From NCBI RefSeq assembly GCF_038806765.1, contig NZ_CP152389.1:4092001-4156000 (forward strand): a stretch of 64,000 bases of DNA. Reading direction: 5' to 3'. The notes beneath the pieces were generated by a model. It was not told the origin of the DNA. It made no database searches and saw only the letters and a list, made by a program, of their open reading frames with translations. The DNA comes from Mucilaginibacter sp. CSA2-8R. GTDB taxonomy: Bacteria; Bacteroidota; Bacteroidia; Sphingobacteriales; Sphingobacteriaceae. This document shows positions 17,685-25,832 of the stretch, piece after piece (within the stretch, counting starts at the first letter, position 1; each line of letters starts with the position of its first letter). The position numbers and the translations under genes are program-made.

Positions 17685-18311
17685 ATGAAAAGAAATTACG
17701 TTTCCAACTCGACCGAGTCCGTAAGGATGTTTAAAAGCGACTTATTAGAAGCTTTATCCAAAGTACATTTTACTGTACCACTATTTGTTTATATCCCGGT
17801 AATCGGCTATTTATGTTACCTGGCTTTTACTAAAAGCACTGTTACCCCGATAGGCTTCTTTGCCTTATTTGCAGCAGGTCTGGCTTTTTGGACTTTTGCC
17901 GAATATGTACTGCACCGCTACGTCTTCCATTTCGTACCTAAAGCCGAATGGGCTTTACGCATCCACTTTATATTTCATGGTGTACACCATGATTACCCGA
18001 GCGATGCCAAACGTTTAGTAATGCCGCCTTCGGCCAGTATCCCTATGGCTTTAGCTTTGTTCTTTTTATTTAACTGGATACTGCCGCCTACTTATATTTA
18101 TTCGTTTTTTCCGGGTTTCTTGATAGGATACTTAATTTACGACATCTCGCATTACGCTATACATCACTTTAACTTTAAAGGCGGAATGTGGAAACGTATT
18201 AAACAGCACCATATGCTGCACCATTACCAGGACCCAAGTAAAGGTTACGGAGTAAGCTCCCCTATCTGGGACAAAGTGTTCGGCTCCGATTTTTTAAAAA
18301 AAGCTAAATGA
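17685..18311 (+). CDS. Fatty-acid hydroxylase superfamily protein, likely ceramide acyl-chain hydroxylase
   Basis: A membrane di-iron oxygenase with the full set of His clusters: HRYVFH, FHGVHHDYP, HYAIHH and QHHMLHH. Hydrophobic helices around residues 28-70 and 110-150 flank them. The spacing and the KRLVMPPS stretch resemble FA2H/Scs7-type enzymes, which add a 2-hydroxyl group to the N-acyl chain of ceramides, more than sterol desaturases. I start it at ATG 17685 (208 residues); a GTG directly before it is the alternative. Its stop overlaps the Aur1-like start by four bases. The context of ceramide genes supports hydroxylation of the ceramide; the exact carbon is unknown. Confidence 0.85.
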   Translation: MKRNYVSNSTESVRMFKSDLLEALSKVHFTVPLFVYIPVIGYLCYLAFTKSTVTPIGFFALFAAGLAFWTFAEYVLHRYVFHFVPKAEWALRIHFIFHGVHHDYPSDAKRLVMPPSASIPMALALFFLFNWILPPTYIYSFFPGFLIGYLIYDISHYAIHHFNFKGGMWKRIKQHHMLHHYQDPSKGYGVSSPIWDKVFGSDFLKKAK

Positions 18312-19246
18312 GCCTTGTTCTCACTAAAAGTACAGCGGTAAACTTTAAAAGCTTTGTCACCGTTGTACTTATAGCTATTGCTTATCTGGTTGCCTCCTAT
18401 TTTTTGGTCGGTTTTAAAACTGACCAGCTCGTATTGATCGGCATCTTTTTTAGTCTTTACTTTCTTACAAATACTACCCGCAAATTCGTTCTCGGCTTTT
18501 CTATCTTTATTATTTACTGGATCATCTTCGATTATATGAAGGCGTTCCCTAATTATCAATACAGCGAGGTACACATTTCGAGCCTTTACAATTTAGAGAA
18601 ACATTACTTCGGAATACACGAAGCAGGCCGTTTGCTTACGCCAAATGAGTATTGGCGTGTGCATAGCCGCACGTTTTTAGATGTGCTCACGGGTTTATTT
18701 TATTTATGCTGGATACCTGTGCCTTTGGGCTTCGCCGCTTACTTGTTTTTTACCCGTAAAAGGGAGTTTTTATATTTTTCATTAACCTTTGTGCTGGTTA
18801 ATTTGCTGGGTTTTATAGTGTATTACACTTACCCTGCCGCTCCGCCTTGGTATATACAATATCATGGGTTTCAGTTTGTAAAGGCAACGCCCGGCAACAC
18901 TGCAGGTTTAGCCAGATTTGATAACTACTTTCACATTAACCTGTTTAAGTCTATCTACGCCAAAGGCTCAAATGTATTTGCAGCCATGCCCTCGCTGCAC
19001 TCCAGCTATCCGCTTATTGTAGTTTATTATGGCTTAAAAAACCGTTTGGGCTGGGCTAATTTATTTTTTATTACCGTAAGTGTAGGTATTTGGTTTTCGG
19101 CAGTGTACACCAGTCATCACTACGTACTAGATGTTATGGCCGGGATAGCAACTGCTGCCTTGGGTATTACTTTATTCAATTATTTGGTCACCCATTCCAA
19201 GAAAACGCAGCAATGGCTGCATGTTTACGAAGGAATTATCCAATAG
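18308..19246 (+). CDS. Aur1-like PAP2 membrane enzyme, likely inositol phosphorylceramide synthase
   Basis: A 312-residue polytopic protein with about six membrane helices. The PAP2 catalytic motifs are in the last third: AMPSLHSSYP (C2) and YTSHHYVLDVMAG (C3, with His-x3-Asp intact). This arrangement, together with an N-terminal helical region and YTYPAAPPWY before the catalytic part, is the Aur1/Ipt1-type layout (PAP2_3) rather than a plain phosphatase. Such enzymes move phosphoinositol from phosphatidylinositol to ceramide. It is the last gene of the lipid cluster, with start and stop of neighbours overlapping by ATGA. I infer synthesis of inositol phosphorylceramide; a lipid-phosphate phosphatase is the alternative. 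Confidence 0.88.
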   Translation: MSLVLTKSTAVNFKSFVTVVLIAIAYLVASYFLVGFKTDQLVLIGIFFSLYFLTNTTRKFVLGFSIFIIYWIIFDYMKAFPNYQYSEVHISSLYNLEKHYFGIHEAGRLLTPNEYWRVHSRTFLDVLTGLFYLCWIPVPLGFAAYLFFTRKREFLYFSLTFVLVNLLGFIVYYTYPAAPPWYIQYHGFQFVKATPGNTAGLARFDNYFHINLFKSIYAKGSNVFAAMPSLHSSYPLIVVYYGLKNRLGWANLFFITVSVGIWFSAVYTSHHYVLDVMAGIATAALGITLFNYLVTHSKKTQQWLHVYEGIIQ

Positions 19247-19359
19247 TTATACACAACCACTCATTTTATTCACATTAATTTACAATTAAAAGGAATATTG
19301 AGTAAATAGGCATACAATTTGCAAATGGTTGATTACAAATGGTCAATATTTGTTTTAGT

Positions 19360-20160
19360 ATGAAAAAACTAGTTTTACTCGCCGCATATTCATTATTCTT
19401 GGTTACAGCTGTTAGTGCCAATACTATTGACAGCCTCAAACAGAAATTACAGTTAACTACTGATGACAGTCAAAAGGCTGTTATTTACAGCCAACTTGCT
19501 GAGTGTTACTTGAATGAAGTAAATTCAACTAATGCTTACACTAAACGCATATCTCAAGAAAATGCCGTTAACGTTACTATGCAAGCCATGCGTTTGTATT
19601 ACAAACATAACGACACTACCGGGTTAATTGGTAGCTACAGCAATTTATCTAGAGGATACCGCTCACAACGTAAGTTTGCTCAGGCAAAATGGTTCATTTT
19701 ACAAGCTAACACGCTATCACGCGAGCAAAAATCAACTCCAGATATTATTAATACCCTAGTTGATTTAGCAGCTATTAAAATGGATATTAACGATTTTAAT
19801 TTAGCTAAAAGAGATTTAAAAGAAGCTCATTTATTAGCGGTAAAAAACAACTTAACAGCGTGTGATTCATTGGTAAAAACAGGCTTTTCAAGATTATACA
19901 CTGTTATTCACGTACCAGATAGTGAAAATGTTTTTACCCAGTCGCCTAAAGCTCTAATGGCTGAGCTGAGAGCATTAGATTTATTGAATGCTAAAAAGGC
20001 TGTAACTATTAAACCTATTATCAAATCTTTCTCTAAACGTAAAGTATTGACTGCCGCTAACAAACGTACTTTTATCCCTAAAGTTCAAATGCCGGCAATT
20101 AATTGGGAAACACCATCTAACATTATGACCTCTGATAGCCTTAAAATGGTATCATTATAA
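19360..20160 (+). CDS. Exported TPR-like protein, unknown function
   Basis: I place the start at ATG 19360 (MKKLVLLAAYSLF), giving a signal peptide that ends near VSANT and a protein of 266 residues; a longer frame from 19339 only adds seven residues before the signal. The mature part reads as paired helices with TPR-like spacing, for example VIYSQLAECYLNEVN and LIGSYSNLSRGYRSQRKFAQ. Such N-terminal segments resemble the sensor part of Bacteroidota TPR histidine kinases, but no kinase or DNA-binding domain follows. It lies 113 bases after the Aur1-like gene with no terminator between them. Function not recognised. Confidence 0.75.
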   Translation: MKKLVLLAAYSLFLVTAVSANTIDSLKQKLQLTTDDSQKAVIYSQLAECYLNEVNSTNAYTKRISQENAVNVTMQAMRLYYKHNDTTGLIGSYSNLSRGYRSQRKFAQAKWFILQANTLSREQKSTPDIINTLVDLAAIKMDINDFNLAKRDLKEAHLLAVKNNLTACDSLVKTGFSRLYTVIHVPDSENVFTQSPKALMAELRALDLLNAKKAVTIKPIIKSFSKRKVLTAANKRTFIPKVQMPAINWETPSNIMTSDSLKMVSL

Positions 20161-20179
20161 CGAGTTACTATATATAATA

Positions 20180-20223
20180 AAACAGAAAGGGAGTTGATCT
20201 ACAGATCAACTCCCTTTCTGTTT
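20180..20223. terminator. Bidirectional intrinsic terminator, 21-bp stem
   Basis: AAACAGAAAGGGAGTTGATC... at 20180-20200 is the exact reverse complement of 20203-20223, with only two bases between, so the tip of the stem must open as the loop. A and T runs on the outer ends serve both strands. It separates the convergent TPR-like gene and the metallophosphoesterase gene. Confidence 0.9.
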
Positions 20224-20241
20224 ATAGCCTGCCGGTATATT

Positions 20242-21537
20242 TTAAGCAACTTTGCGCTTCAATTCAATAACAGTAATTTCGGGCCAAATACCCAATCGTC
20301 CTGAAAAAGCCAAAAAGCCGAAGCCCCGGTTCACATATAAAAATCGGTTATTTTCTTGCGCTAAACCAGCCCAATCCAAATAACGATACTTTACAGGACT
20401 CCAACGGAACTTGTCTGTTTCGACGCCAAACTGTGCGCCATGCGTATGGCCGGAAAGTGTTAAATGGATATGTGAAGGATGGTAACGCACCTTTTCTTCC
20501 CAATGAGTGGGGTCATGTGATAGCAACAGCTTAAAATCATCATGCTTTACTCCTGCCAGGGCCTCGTCTAAATTTCCAATCTGTATAAACCCACGCCCCC
20601 AATTTTGTACACCAATTAGGACAATTTTTTGTCCATCTTTCTCTATCGGCGTATTTTCGTCCAGCATTAATCTGAAACCTAAAGCTTTATGATGCTTTTT
20701 TAACTTTTCCAGGTTAGCCGCTTTAGCCTCCTCACTTTCCCATTGTACATAATCACCATAATCATGATTACCTAAAATAGAATATTGCCCATAAGGTGCT
20801 TTTAACTGACTGAAGCGATGCATATACGGTTCAATTTCGCTGGCCACATTGTTAACCAGGTCGCCGGTAAACACAAACAAGTCCGACTTTTGCGCATTAG
20901 CCAGATCAATACCGCGCTGCACAGCGTCGGCAGTATCAAAACTGCCGGAATGAATATCCGAAAGCTGTGTGATAGTGAAGCCGTCGAAAGCCTCGGGCAA
21001 ATCTTCAAAGTAAAGCGTATGCCGGTGTACCCGGTAATCATATTTACCTTTAACCATAGCATACAAAAATGAGGTAAAGGGTACAGCAGCGAGCAAAACT
21101 GCAGCTTCACTTACAAATCTGCGCCGCGCCGGAATATAACTTCCATCCTTTTTATTCTTATTAATTCCGTTAAATAATCCGGCAATTAAACGGTAAATAT
21201 CTCCTGCTAATAATACCAGCGCAAAAAACAGCTTACTAACTAATAAGCCTATAAAAATACTAAGCAGCCATTGTTGATAAGGCCTCATGCCCGGCGGCCG
21301 GCTGGCACTTGTTATAATTATTAACAAGCCAACCACTAATAGTATGGATATTGCCCAATAAATCCACGAAACAATACGTCGGGTTTTTTGATTGGCTTTC
21401 CTTAGCAAAGTTTTGAGGCCTTGGCTTACATAAATATCTAACAGAAAACTGAAAGCAATTAGGTAAATAAAATACTGAAAAATACCACCGTGACGCATTA
21501 GAGAAAGAGTTAAGTTGGGGTACGAAATATACTGCAC
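20242..21537 (-). CDS. Membrane-anchored metallophosphoesterase (YkuE/YaeI-like)
   Basis: A 431-residue protein whose first 160 residues hold about four membrane helices, followed by a calcineurin-like phosphoesterase domain. The metal-binding motifs are complete and in order: QLSDIHSGSFD, FTGDLVNN, LGNHDYGDY, LLSHDPTHW and LSGHTHGAQFG. This set fits the YkuE/YaeI group, some members of which cleave UDP-diacylglucosamine-type or other lipid pyrophosphates; substrate here is unknown. The hydrophobic N terminus should place the catalytic part at the membrane face. Its start is 98 bases from the divergent HAD gene. The proximity of the lipid cluster may be coincidental. Confidence 0.9.
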   Translation of the reverse strand: MQYISYPNLTLSLMRHGGIFQYFIYLIAFSFLLDIYVSQGLKTLLRKANQKTRRIVSWIYWAISILLVVGLLIIITSASRPPGMRPYQQWLLSIFIGLLVSKLFFALVLLAGDIYRLIAGLFNGINKNKKDGSYIPARRRFVSEAAVLLAAVPFTSFLYAMVKGKYDYRVHRHTLYFEDLPEAFDGFTITQLSDIHSGSFDTADAVQRGIDLANAQKSDLFVFTGDLVNNVASEIEPYMHRFSQLKAPYGQYSILGNHDYGDYVQWESEEAKAANLEKLKKHHKALGFRLMLDENTPIEKDGQKIVLIGVQNWGRGFIQIGNLDEALAGVKHDDFKLLLSHDPTHWEEKVRYHPSHIHLTLSGHTHGAQFGVETDKFRWSPVKYRYLDWAGLAQENNRFLYVNRGFGFLAFSGRLGIWPEITVIELKRKVA

Positions 21538-21635
21538 AATAAACTTATGTAGAAACTTATTGTGTTAAGTACAGGTAACTTTACCGGTAAAAAACAACCC
21601 TTATATATTAAAGCCCTATTTTTGGTACCTGATAT

Positions 21636-22286
21636 ATGCTTATGACAACAGATTTGAAGAATAAATTTGACAGTATAATTTTTGACCTGGACGGCACCTT
21701 GTGGAACTCTACCGCCAATGTGGCTACAGCCTGGCAAAAGGCTAAACAAGAAGTGGATTACGTAAAAGAAGACATTACCCGCGAGGTCGTGCAGTCTATT
21801 ACCGGGATGGCTTATGATGCAATATTTGATAAACTGGTACCTTACCTAACACCCGAACAACGTAAAAAATTTCAAGCCCTTTGTGCAAAATACGAACTCG
21901 AAGTATTAAACACTAAAGGCGGTGATTTATACCCAGACTTAGTGTCGACTTTGATATATCTGCACGAGCGTTACCCGCTGTTTATTGTTAGTAATTGTCA
22001 GTGCGGTTATATTGAAACCTTTTTAACGCTTAACGAACTTGAATATTTATTTAAAGGCCATCAATGTTACGGCACCAAAAGCCAGCCTAAATTTCAGAAC
22101 ATCATAGATGTAGTACAAGACTTTGATTTAAAGCACCCCGTATATGTGGGCGATACGCAAGGCGATTACGACAGTGCCACCAAAGCAGGCGTACCTATAA
22201 TTTTTGCCGAATATGGTTTTGGTACAACTAACGGCGAGCCGGTAGCCCGCATACAGCATTTTAAACAACTTACGGAATTACTTTAA
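21636..22286 (+). CDS. HAD-superfamily hydrolase (phosphoglycolate-phosphatase-like)
   Basis: A 216-residue soluble phosphatase. Motif I is IIFDLDGTLWNS with both catalytic Asp residues, motif II is FIVSNCQCG with Ser/Asn, motif III Lys appears in GTKSQPK, and motif IV is VYVGDTQGDYDSA. The alpha-helical cap after motif I is the subclass I type. Such enzymes dephosphorylate small phosphate esters and assigning a substrate is not possible. Because the inositol-lipid cluster nearby has no obvious lipid-phosphate phosphatase, a role there can be imagined, but a soluble HAD acting on a lipid would be unusual. The start may be Met3 (21642). Confidence 0.9.
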   Translation: MLMTTDLKNKFDSIIFDLDGTLWNSTANVATAWQKAKQEVDYVKEDITREVVQSITGMAYDAIFDKLVPYLTPEQRKKFQALCAKYELEVLNTKGGDLYPDLVSTLIYLHERYPLFIVSNCQCGYIETFLTLNELEYLFKGHQCYGTKSQPKFQNIIDVVQDFDLKHPVYVGDTQGDYDSATKAGVPIIFAEYGFGTTNGEPVARIQHFKQLTELL

Positions 22287-22662
22287 CCGGGTTTAAACAG
22301 ACCAAGTAAAGTACACTGTCAAAATGCGTTTGCTGATAATATTTAGCGTGCGGATACACAAAGCACAATAATTTCTATACGCTTTATTTTATGCTGCGCG
22401 TGTAAGTATTGCTTTTGCCCATAAACGGCAAGCTTGTGTAGAGGTTAATAATAGAGCAACGTATCAGTATATTAACTTTAACACCAGAATTTATTGTAGC
22501 TTAAATAGCGCATCCTTAGTGCTGTTTAGGCTATTTTAATTTGTATGCACTTATCTAAGGGATGGTTTTCAGGTTTTATTTATTCAAACCATAAAATAAA
22601 GCAACAGGCTGTTACATCTCATCGTCATCAAACGTATGGTCTATAATTCTAACTAAACCATT
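22287..22662. other. Intergenic region, no feature recognised
   Basis: 376 bases of AT-rich sequence between the HAD gene and a lipoprotein gene. I see no gene, no clear terminator hairpin and no good TAnnTTTG promoter element; presumably it contains the promoter of the lipoprotein gene. Confidence 0.5.
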
Positions 22663-23139
22663 ATGAAACAGCACTTAGCACTTTTATTATTACTTATTAC
22701 TACTTGCGTAGCCTGTAAAAAAGACAGTAACCAATCAGGTAACACAGATTCGGCTTTGACCGGTATTTGGGTAAAGCCATCCATAAACGCTGCTACGGCC
22801 AGCGACAAGGAAAGTATTGAGTTTTCATCTGACGGCGATGTTACCATTAACAGGTATTATAGCAATACACCTACACAACAAATTGTGAAATATTCTTATA
22901 GATATACCGGTAAATATAGGGTAACCGGAAGTGGGATGTTGCAATTGTACGACATGCAATTATTCGCTAACAATAGTACCGACCCTTACGTCGCCATTGA
23001 TAAATTAACGTCTAAAGGATCCTCAGCCAACCAACAATACCTTTACAAATTAGATAACTTTAATACGACGCTCACCTGGACGGTTGTTTGTCCGCCTAAT
23101 GCCAGTTGTATAGGTGCTCAGCAGTACACCAAACAATAG
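22663..23139 (+). CDS. Small lipoprotein, unknown function
   Basis: A 158-residue protein with a lipoprotein signal (LALLLLLITTCVACKKDS, acylated Cys at residue 18). The mature part has beta-rich stretches such as GIWVKP, SIEFSSDGDVTINRYYS and YRYTGKYRVTGSGMLQLYDM, a pattern seen in lipocalin-like or META-like small lipoproteins of Bacteroidota, where a 'T/GxW' start and successive strands form a barrel. Two Cys residues flank PPNAS near the C terminus and could form a disulfide. It ends 6 bases before the convergent DUF4385 gene. The precise family is not recognised. Confidence 0.8.
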   Translation: MKQHLALLLLLITTCVACKKDSNQSGNTDSALTGIWVKPSINAATASDKESIEFSSDGDVTINRYYSNTPTQQIVKYSYRYTGKYRVTGSGMLQLYDMQLFANNSTDPYVAIDKLTSKGSSANQQYLYKLDNFNTTLTWTVVCPPNASCIGAQQYTKQ

Positions 23140-23145
23140 TGCGTT

Positions 23146-23646
23146 TTACAAGCCCTCGTACAAGCGGCGATGTGTTATGGCCATCTCCTGGTAAACAGCA
23201 TCATTTTTTACTTGTTGCCAGTAGCCATAAAATATTTTTGCTGATTCTGCCTTTACCTCATCCTCTGTTCTTGGTAGCTCGGCACGACCATGCGCTCCGC
23301 TTTGCCCTTTTTTATTTTCCGGTACCGGGCCATCGTACTTTTTGCCCCCCTTATGGTTAGCGTACCGGCGAGAACGGGTGTACCCCATTTGTAAAAACTT
23401 GCGGGCCATATCCATGCCCACAAAATCGCCGGCTTGCTTGTAATCCTCAAATAGCTGCAGTATACTTTGCGCCGAGGCCACGGCAATATCCGGTGTTTTA
23501 AAACGCCAGTGAGGCAGTATTTCGCTTTTATAGGGTTCAACCAACAAAACACCCTGTTCGCCTTTACCAATGCGATATTGTTCGGGATGTTGCCTAAAAT
23601 CGAGATGCTCAAAATTTAGCTGGTAATTAAACGGAGCGTTGGGCAT
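23146..23646 (-). CDS. DUF4385 family protein
   Basis: A 166-residue cytoplasmic protein with FNYQLNFEHLDFRQHPEQYRIGKGEQGVL at its start region (quoted in parts: LDFRQHPEQYRIGKGEQG) and the characteristic basic stretch RSRRYANHKGGKKY, which I associate with DUF4385. The family is widespread in bacteria, fungi and phages and has no established function. There is no signal peptide. The gene is alone on the minus strand, convergent with the lipoprotein gene and divergent from mnmE, whose start is about 200 bases away. Confidence 0.82.
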   Translation of the reverse strand: MPNAPFNYQLNFEHLDFRQHPEQYRIGKGEQGVLLVEPYKSEILPHWRFKTPDIAVASAQSILQLFEDYKQAGDFVGMDMARKFLQMGYTRSRRYANHKGGKKYDGPVPENKKGQSGAHGRAELPRTEDEVKAESAKIFYGYWQQVKNDAVYQEMAITHRRLYEGL

Positions 23647-23842
23647 TAAGTAAATGTTATTGATGCTCTTTATTCAACCCTCGCTAAAGCAGATGGTTTG
23701 CACTATTGCATATCGGATTGTTATAGCCTCACCTTAGTAACCAGCAAAAGCATCGGACATTTTTACGAGGCTTAAACATAAATGCGCTCGTAAATCAGCA
23801 TTTTTGTACGTAAACAGAGGCTTCTTTGCCGATTATCAACGC

Positions 23843-25222
23843 ATGAATTATTTAACTCAAGATACTATTGTTGCATTAGCTACCCCCAACGGCACAGGCG
23901 CCATAGGCGTCATCCGCTTATCAGGTCCAGACGCATTAAGCATAGCTAACAGTGTGTTTGAAGGTAAAGACCTAACGCAGCAGGTATCTCACACTATTCA
24001 CTTAGGTTACATCATTGATGGCGATTTGGTATTAGACGAGGTACTGGCTTCTTTATTTATTGCACCGCGGTCGTACACGCGCGAAAACGTAGTTGAAATA
24101 TCTTGCCATGGGTCTAATTATATTATACAGTCCATCATTAAACTGCTGATCAGAAAGGGTGCCCGCTCGGCAAAGCCCGGCGAGTTTACCCTGCGGGCAT
24201 TTCTAAACGGGCAATTCGACCTGTCGCAGGCCGAAGCTGTGGCCGATCTGATTGCATCTGACTCGAAAGCATCGCAGCAAGTGGCCTTGCAGCAACTACG
24301 GGGGGGCTACAGCACCGAACTACAAACCCTGCGCGAACAACTGGTACACTTTGCGAGCATGATAGAACTGGAACTGGATTTTTCGGAAGAAGACGTAGAG
24401 TTTGCCAATCGTGCCCAGCTTAAGCAACTCATTCATGATTTAACCCGGGTAATTGGTAAGTTAATCCAGTCTTTTGAGCTGGGTAATGCCATCAAACAAG
24501 GCATCAATACCGTTATTGCCGGTCGGCCCAACGCAGGTAAGTCCACCTTACTGAATGCCTTACTCAACGAGGAACGGGCTATTGTAAGCCACATTGCCGG
24601 TACCACGCGAGATACTATCGAAGAAACGCTCAACATCAACGGTATCAACTTTAGGCTGATTGACACTGCTGGTATACGCGAGGCTACAGATGCTATTGAG
24701 CAGATTGGCGTACAAAAAACCATGGAGAAAATTAGCCAGTCGGCCTTATTACTCTATGTTTTTGATGTGGAACAGTTGTCATTAGAAGAATTACAGCGCG
24801 ACATCGAAACATTACATAAGCAGGGCTTACCTACCATTGCAATAGCTAATAAAGTAGATTTGGCACCGTTTAACCCTGAAGACTATCAGAGCGTATTACC
24901 AGAAGGAGTTACGCTCACTGCTGTATCTGCCAAAGCCAAAACACACATCGACGATTTAAAACAGCTGGTATATAACACCACCATTCAAGGCCGCCTAAAT
25001 GGTAACGAAACCTTGGTAACTAATATACGCCACCTTGAAGCACTTGAAAAAACAGAGCAGGCCCTCATCAAAACCTTGCAAGGCATCGACTTGCAAGTTA
25101 CTTCCGACTTTTTAGCCATGGATATTAAGCAGGCCTTGCATTATTTAGGTGAGATTACAGGCGCCGTTACTACAGATGATTTGTTAGATAACATATTTTC
25201 TAAATTCTGTATCGGCAAATAA
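23843..25222 (+). CDS. mnmE: tRNA uridine-5-carboxymethylaminomethyl modification GTPase
   Basis: MnmE works with MnmG to modify wobble uridine 34 of several tRNAs. I place the start at ATG 23843 (NYLTQDTIVALATPNGTGAI), giving 459 residues, the usual length; an upstream TTG at 23804 would add 13 unrelated residues. The N-terminal folate-binding domain contains GAIGVIRLSGPDA. The G domain has the P-loop GRPNAGKSTLLNALL, the G2/G3 region GTTRDTIEE and DTAGIR, and NKVD. The C terminus is FSKFCIGK, with the invariant Cys of MnmE. The gene stands alone. Confidence 0.97.
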   Translation: MNYLTQDTIVALATPNGTGAIGVIRLSGPDALSIANSVFEGKDLTQQVSHTIHLGYIIDGDLVLDEVLASLFIAPRSYTRENVVEISCHGSNYIIQSIIKLLIRKGARSAKPGEFTLRAFLNGQFDLSQAEAVADLIASDSKASQQVALQQLRGGYSTELQTLREQLVHFASMIELELDFSEEDVEFANRAQLKQLIHDLTRVIGKLIQSFELGNAIKQGINTVIAGRPNAGKSTLLNALLNEERAIVSHIAGTTRDTIEETLNINGINFRLIDTAGIREATDAIEQIGVQKTMEKISQSALLLYVFDVEQLSLEELQRDIETLHKQGLPTIAIANKVDLAPFNPEDYQSVLPEGVTLTAVSAKAKTHIDDLKQLVYNTTIQGRLNGNETLVTNIRHLEALEKTEQALIKTLQGIDLQVTSDFLAMDIKQALHYLGEITGAVTTDDLLDNIFSKFCIGK

Positions 25223-25832
25223 TTCTCACGAGTAAACAAAACTCTGACAGCTAAATATCGTATTTTTAGTCTCTTGTATTTTGCTTTCTTTTGCCCAGTT
25301 TTTGGATCATCGGTGATGTCTCTCTCTTATTTTAGTATTATCTTGATATTCAAAACAAAAACGTGAGGTAAGATTTTTAGAGATCATTTAAGTCGCTTAT
25401 ATACAGTTATCCCTGCCTATTATACCCTATTTCCATTTAATGACTTTCAAAGTGGGTGGCTTAACAATCAATACTATTTTTCTTTCCTTAGTACTAATCT
25501 GCCGGTTACGCCTCTTTCATTAATGAAGTACTAATCGGCTTTAATTAGTCAAAAGTTTGCTTGTTGTTTATCGCAACGGCTTAGAGACCTACAATCCGAT
25601 TAAAAATATCTTTACTTGTTAATTTTTCACTAAAACCGAAGATTTGTTAACGGCTATGGCCGTTCGATATAGCAAATACATTTAACACCTAACTTTTTGG
25701 CGATTTATCTATATTAGCACCAATTGTAATCGATTGTATGTGTAACGGTACATTTTACTGTACTCATTAAAATTACAAAAGATAGATTACACTTCAATTG
25801 GCAACAATAACACTAAAGCATTATCATATCTT
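25223..25832. other. Intergenic region of 610 bases, no gene recognised
   Basis: AT-rich sequence between mnmE and the GalU-like gene. Stop codons are frequent in all frames. It contains a 10-base direct repeat AGTACTAATC at 25490-25499 and 25527-25536, 37 bases start to start, and no clear terminator. The length suggests a regulated leader or a lost gene, but nothing specific can be supported. Confidence 0.5.
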
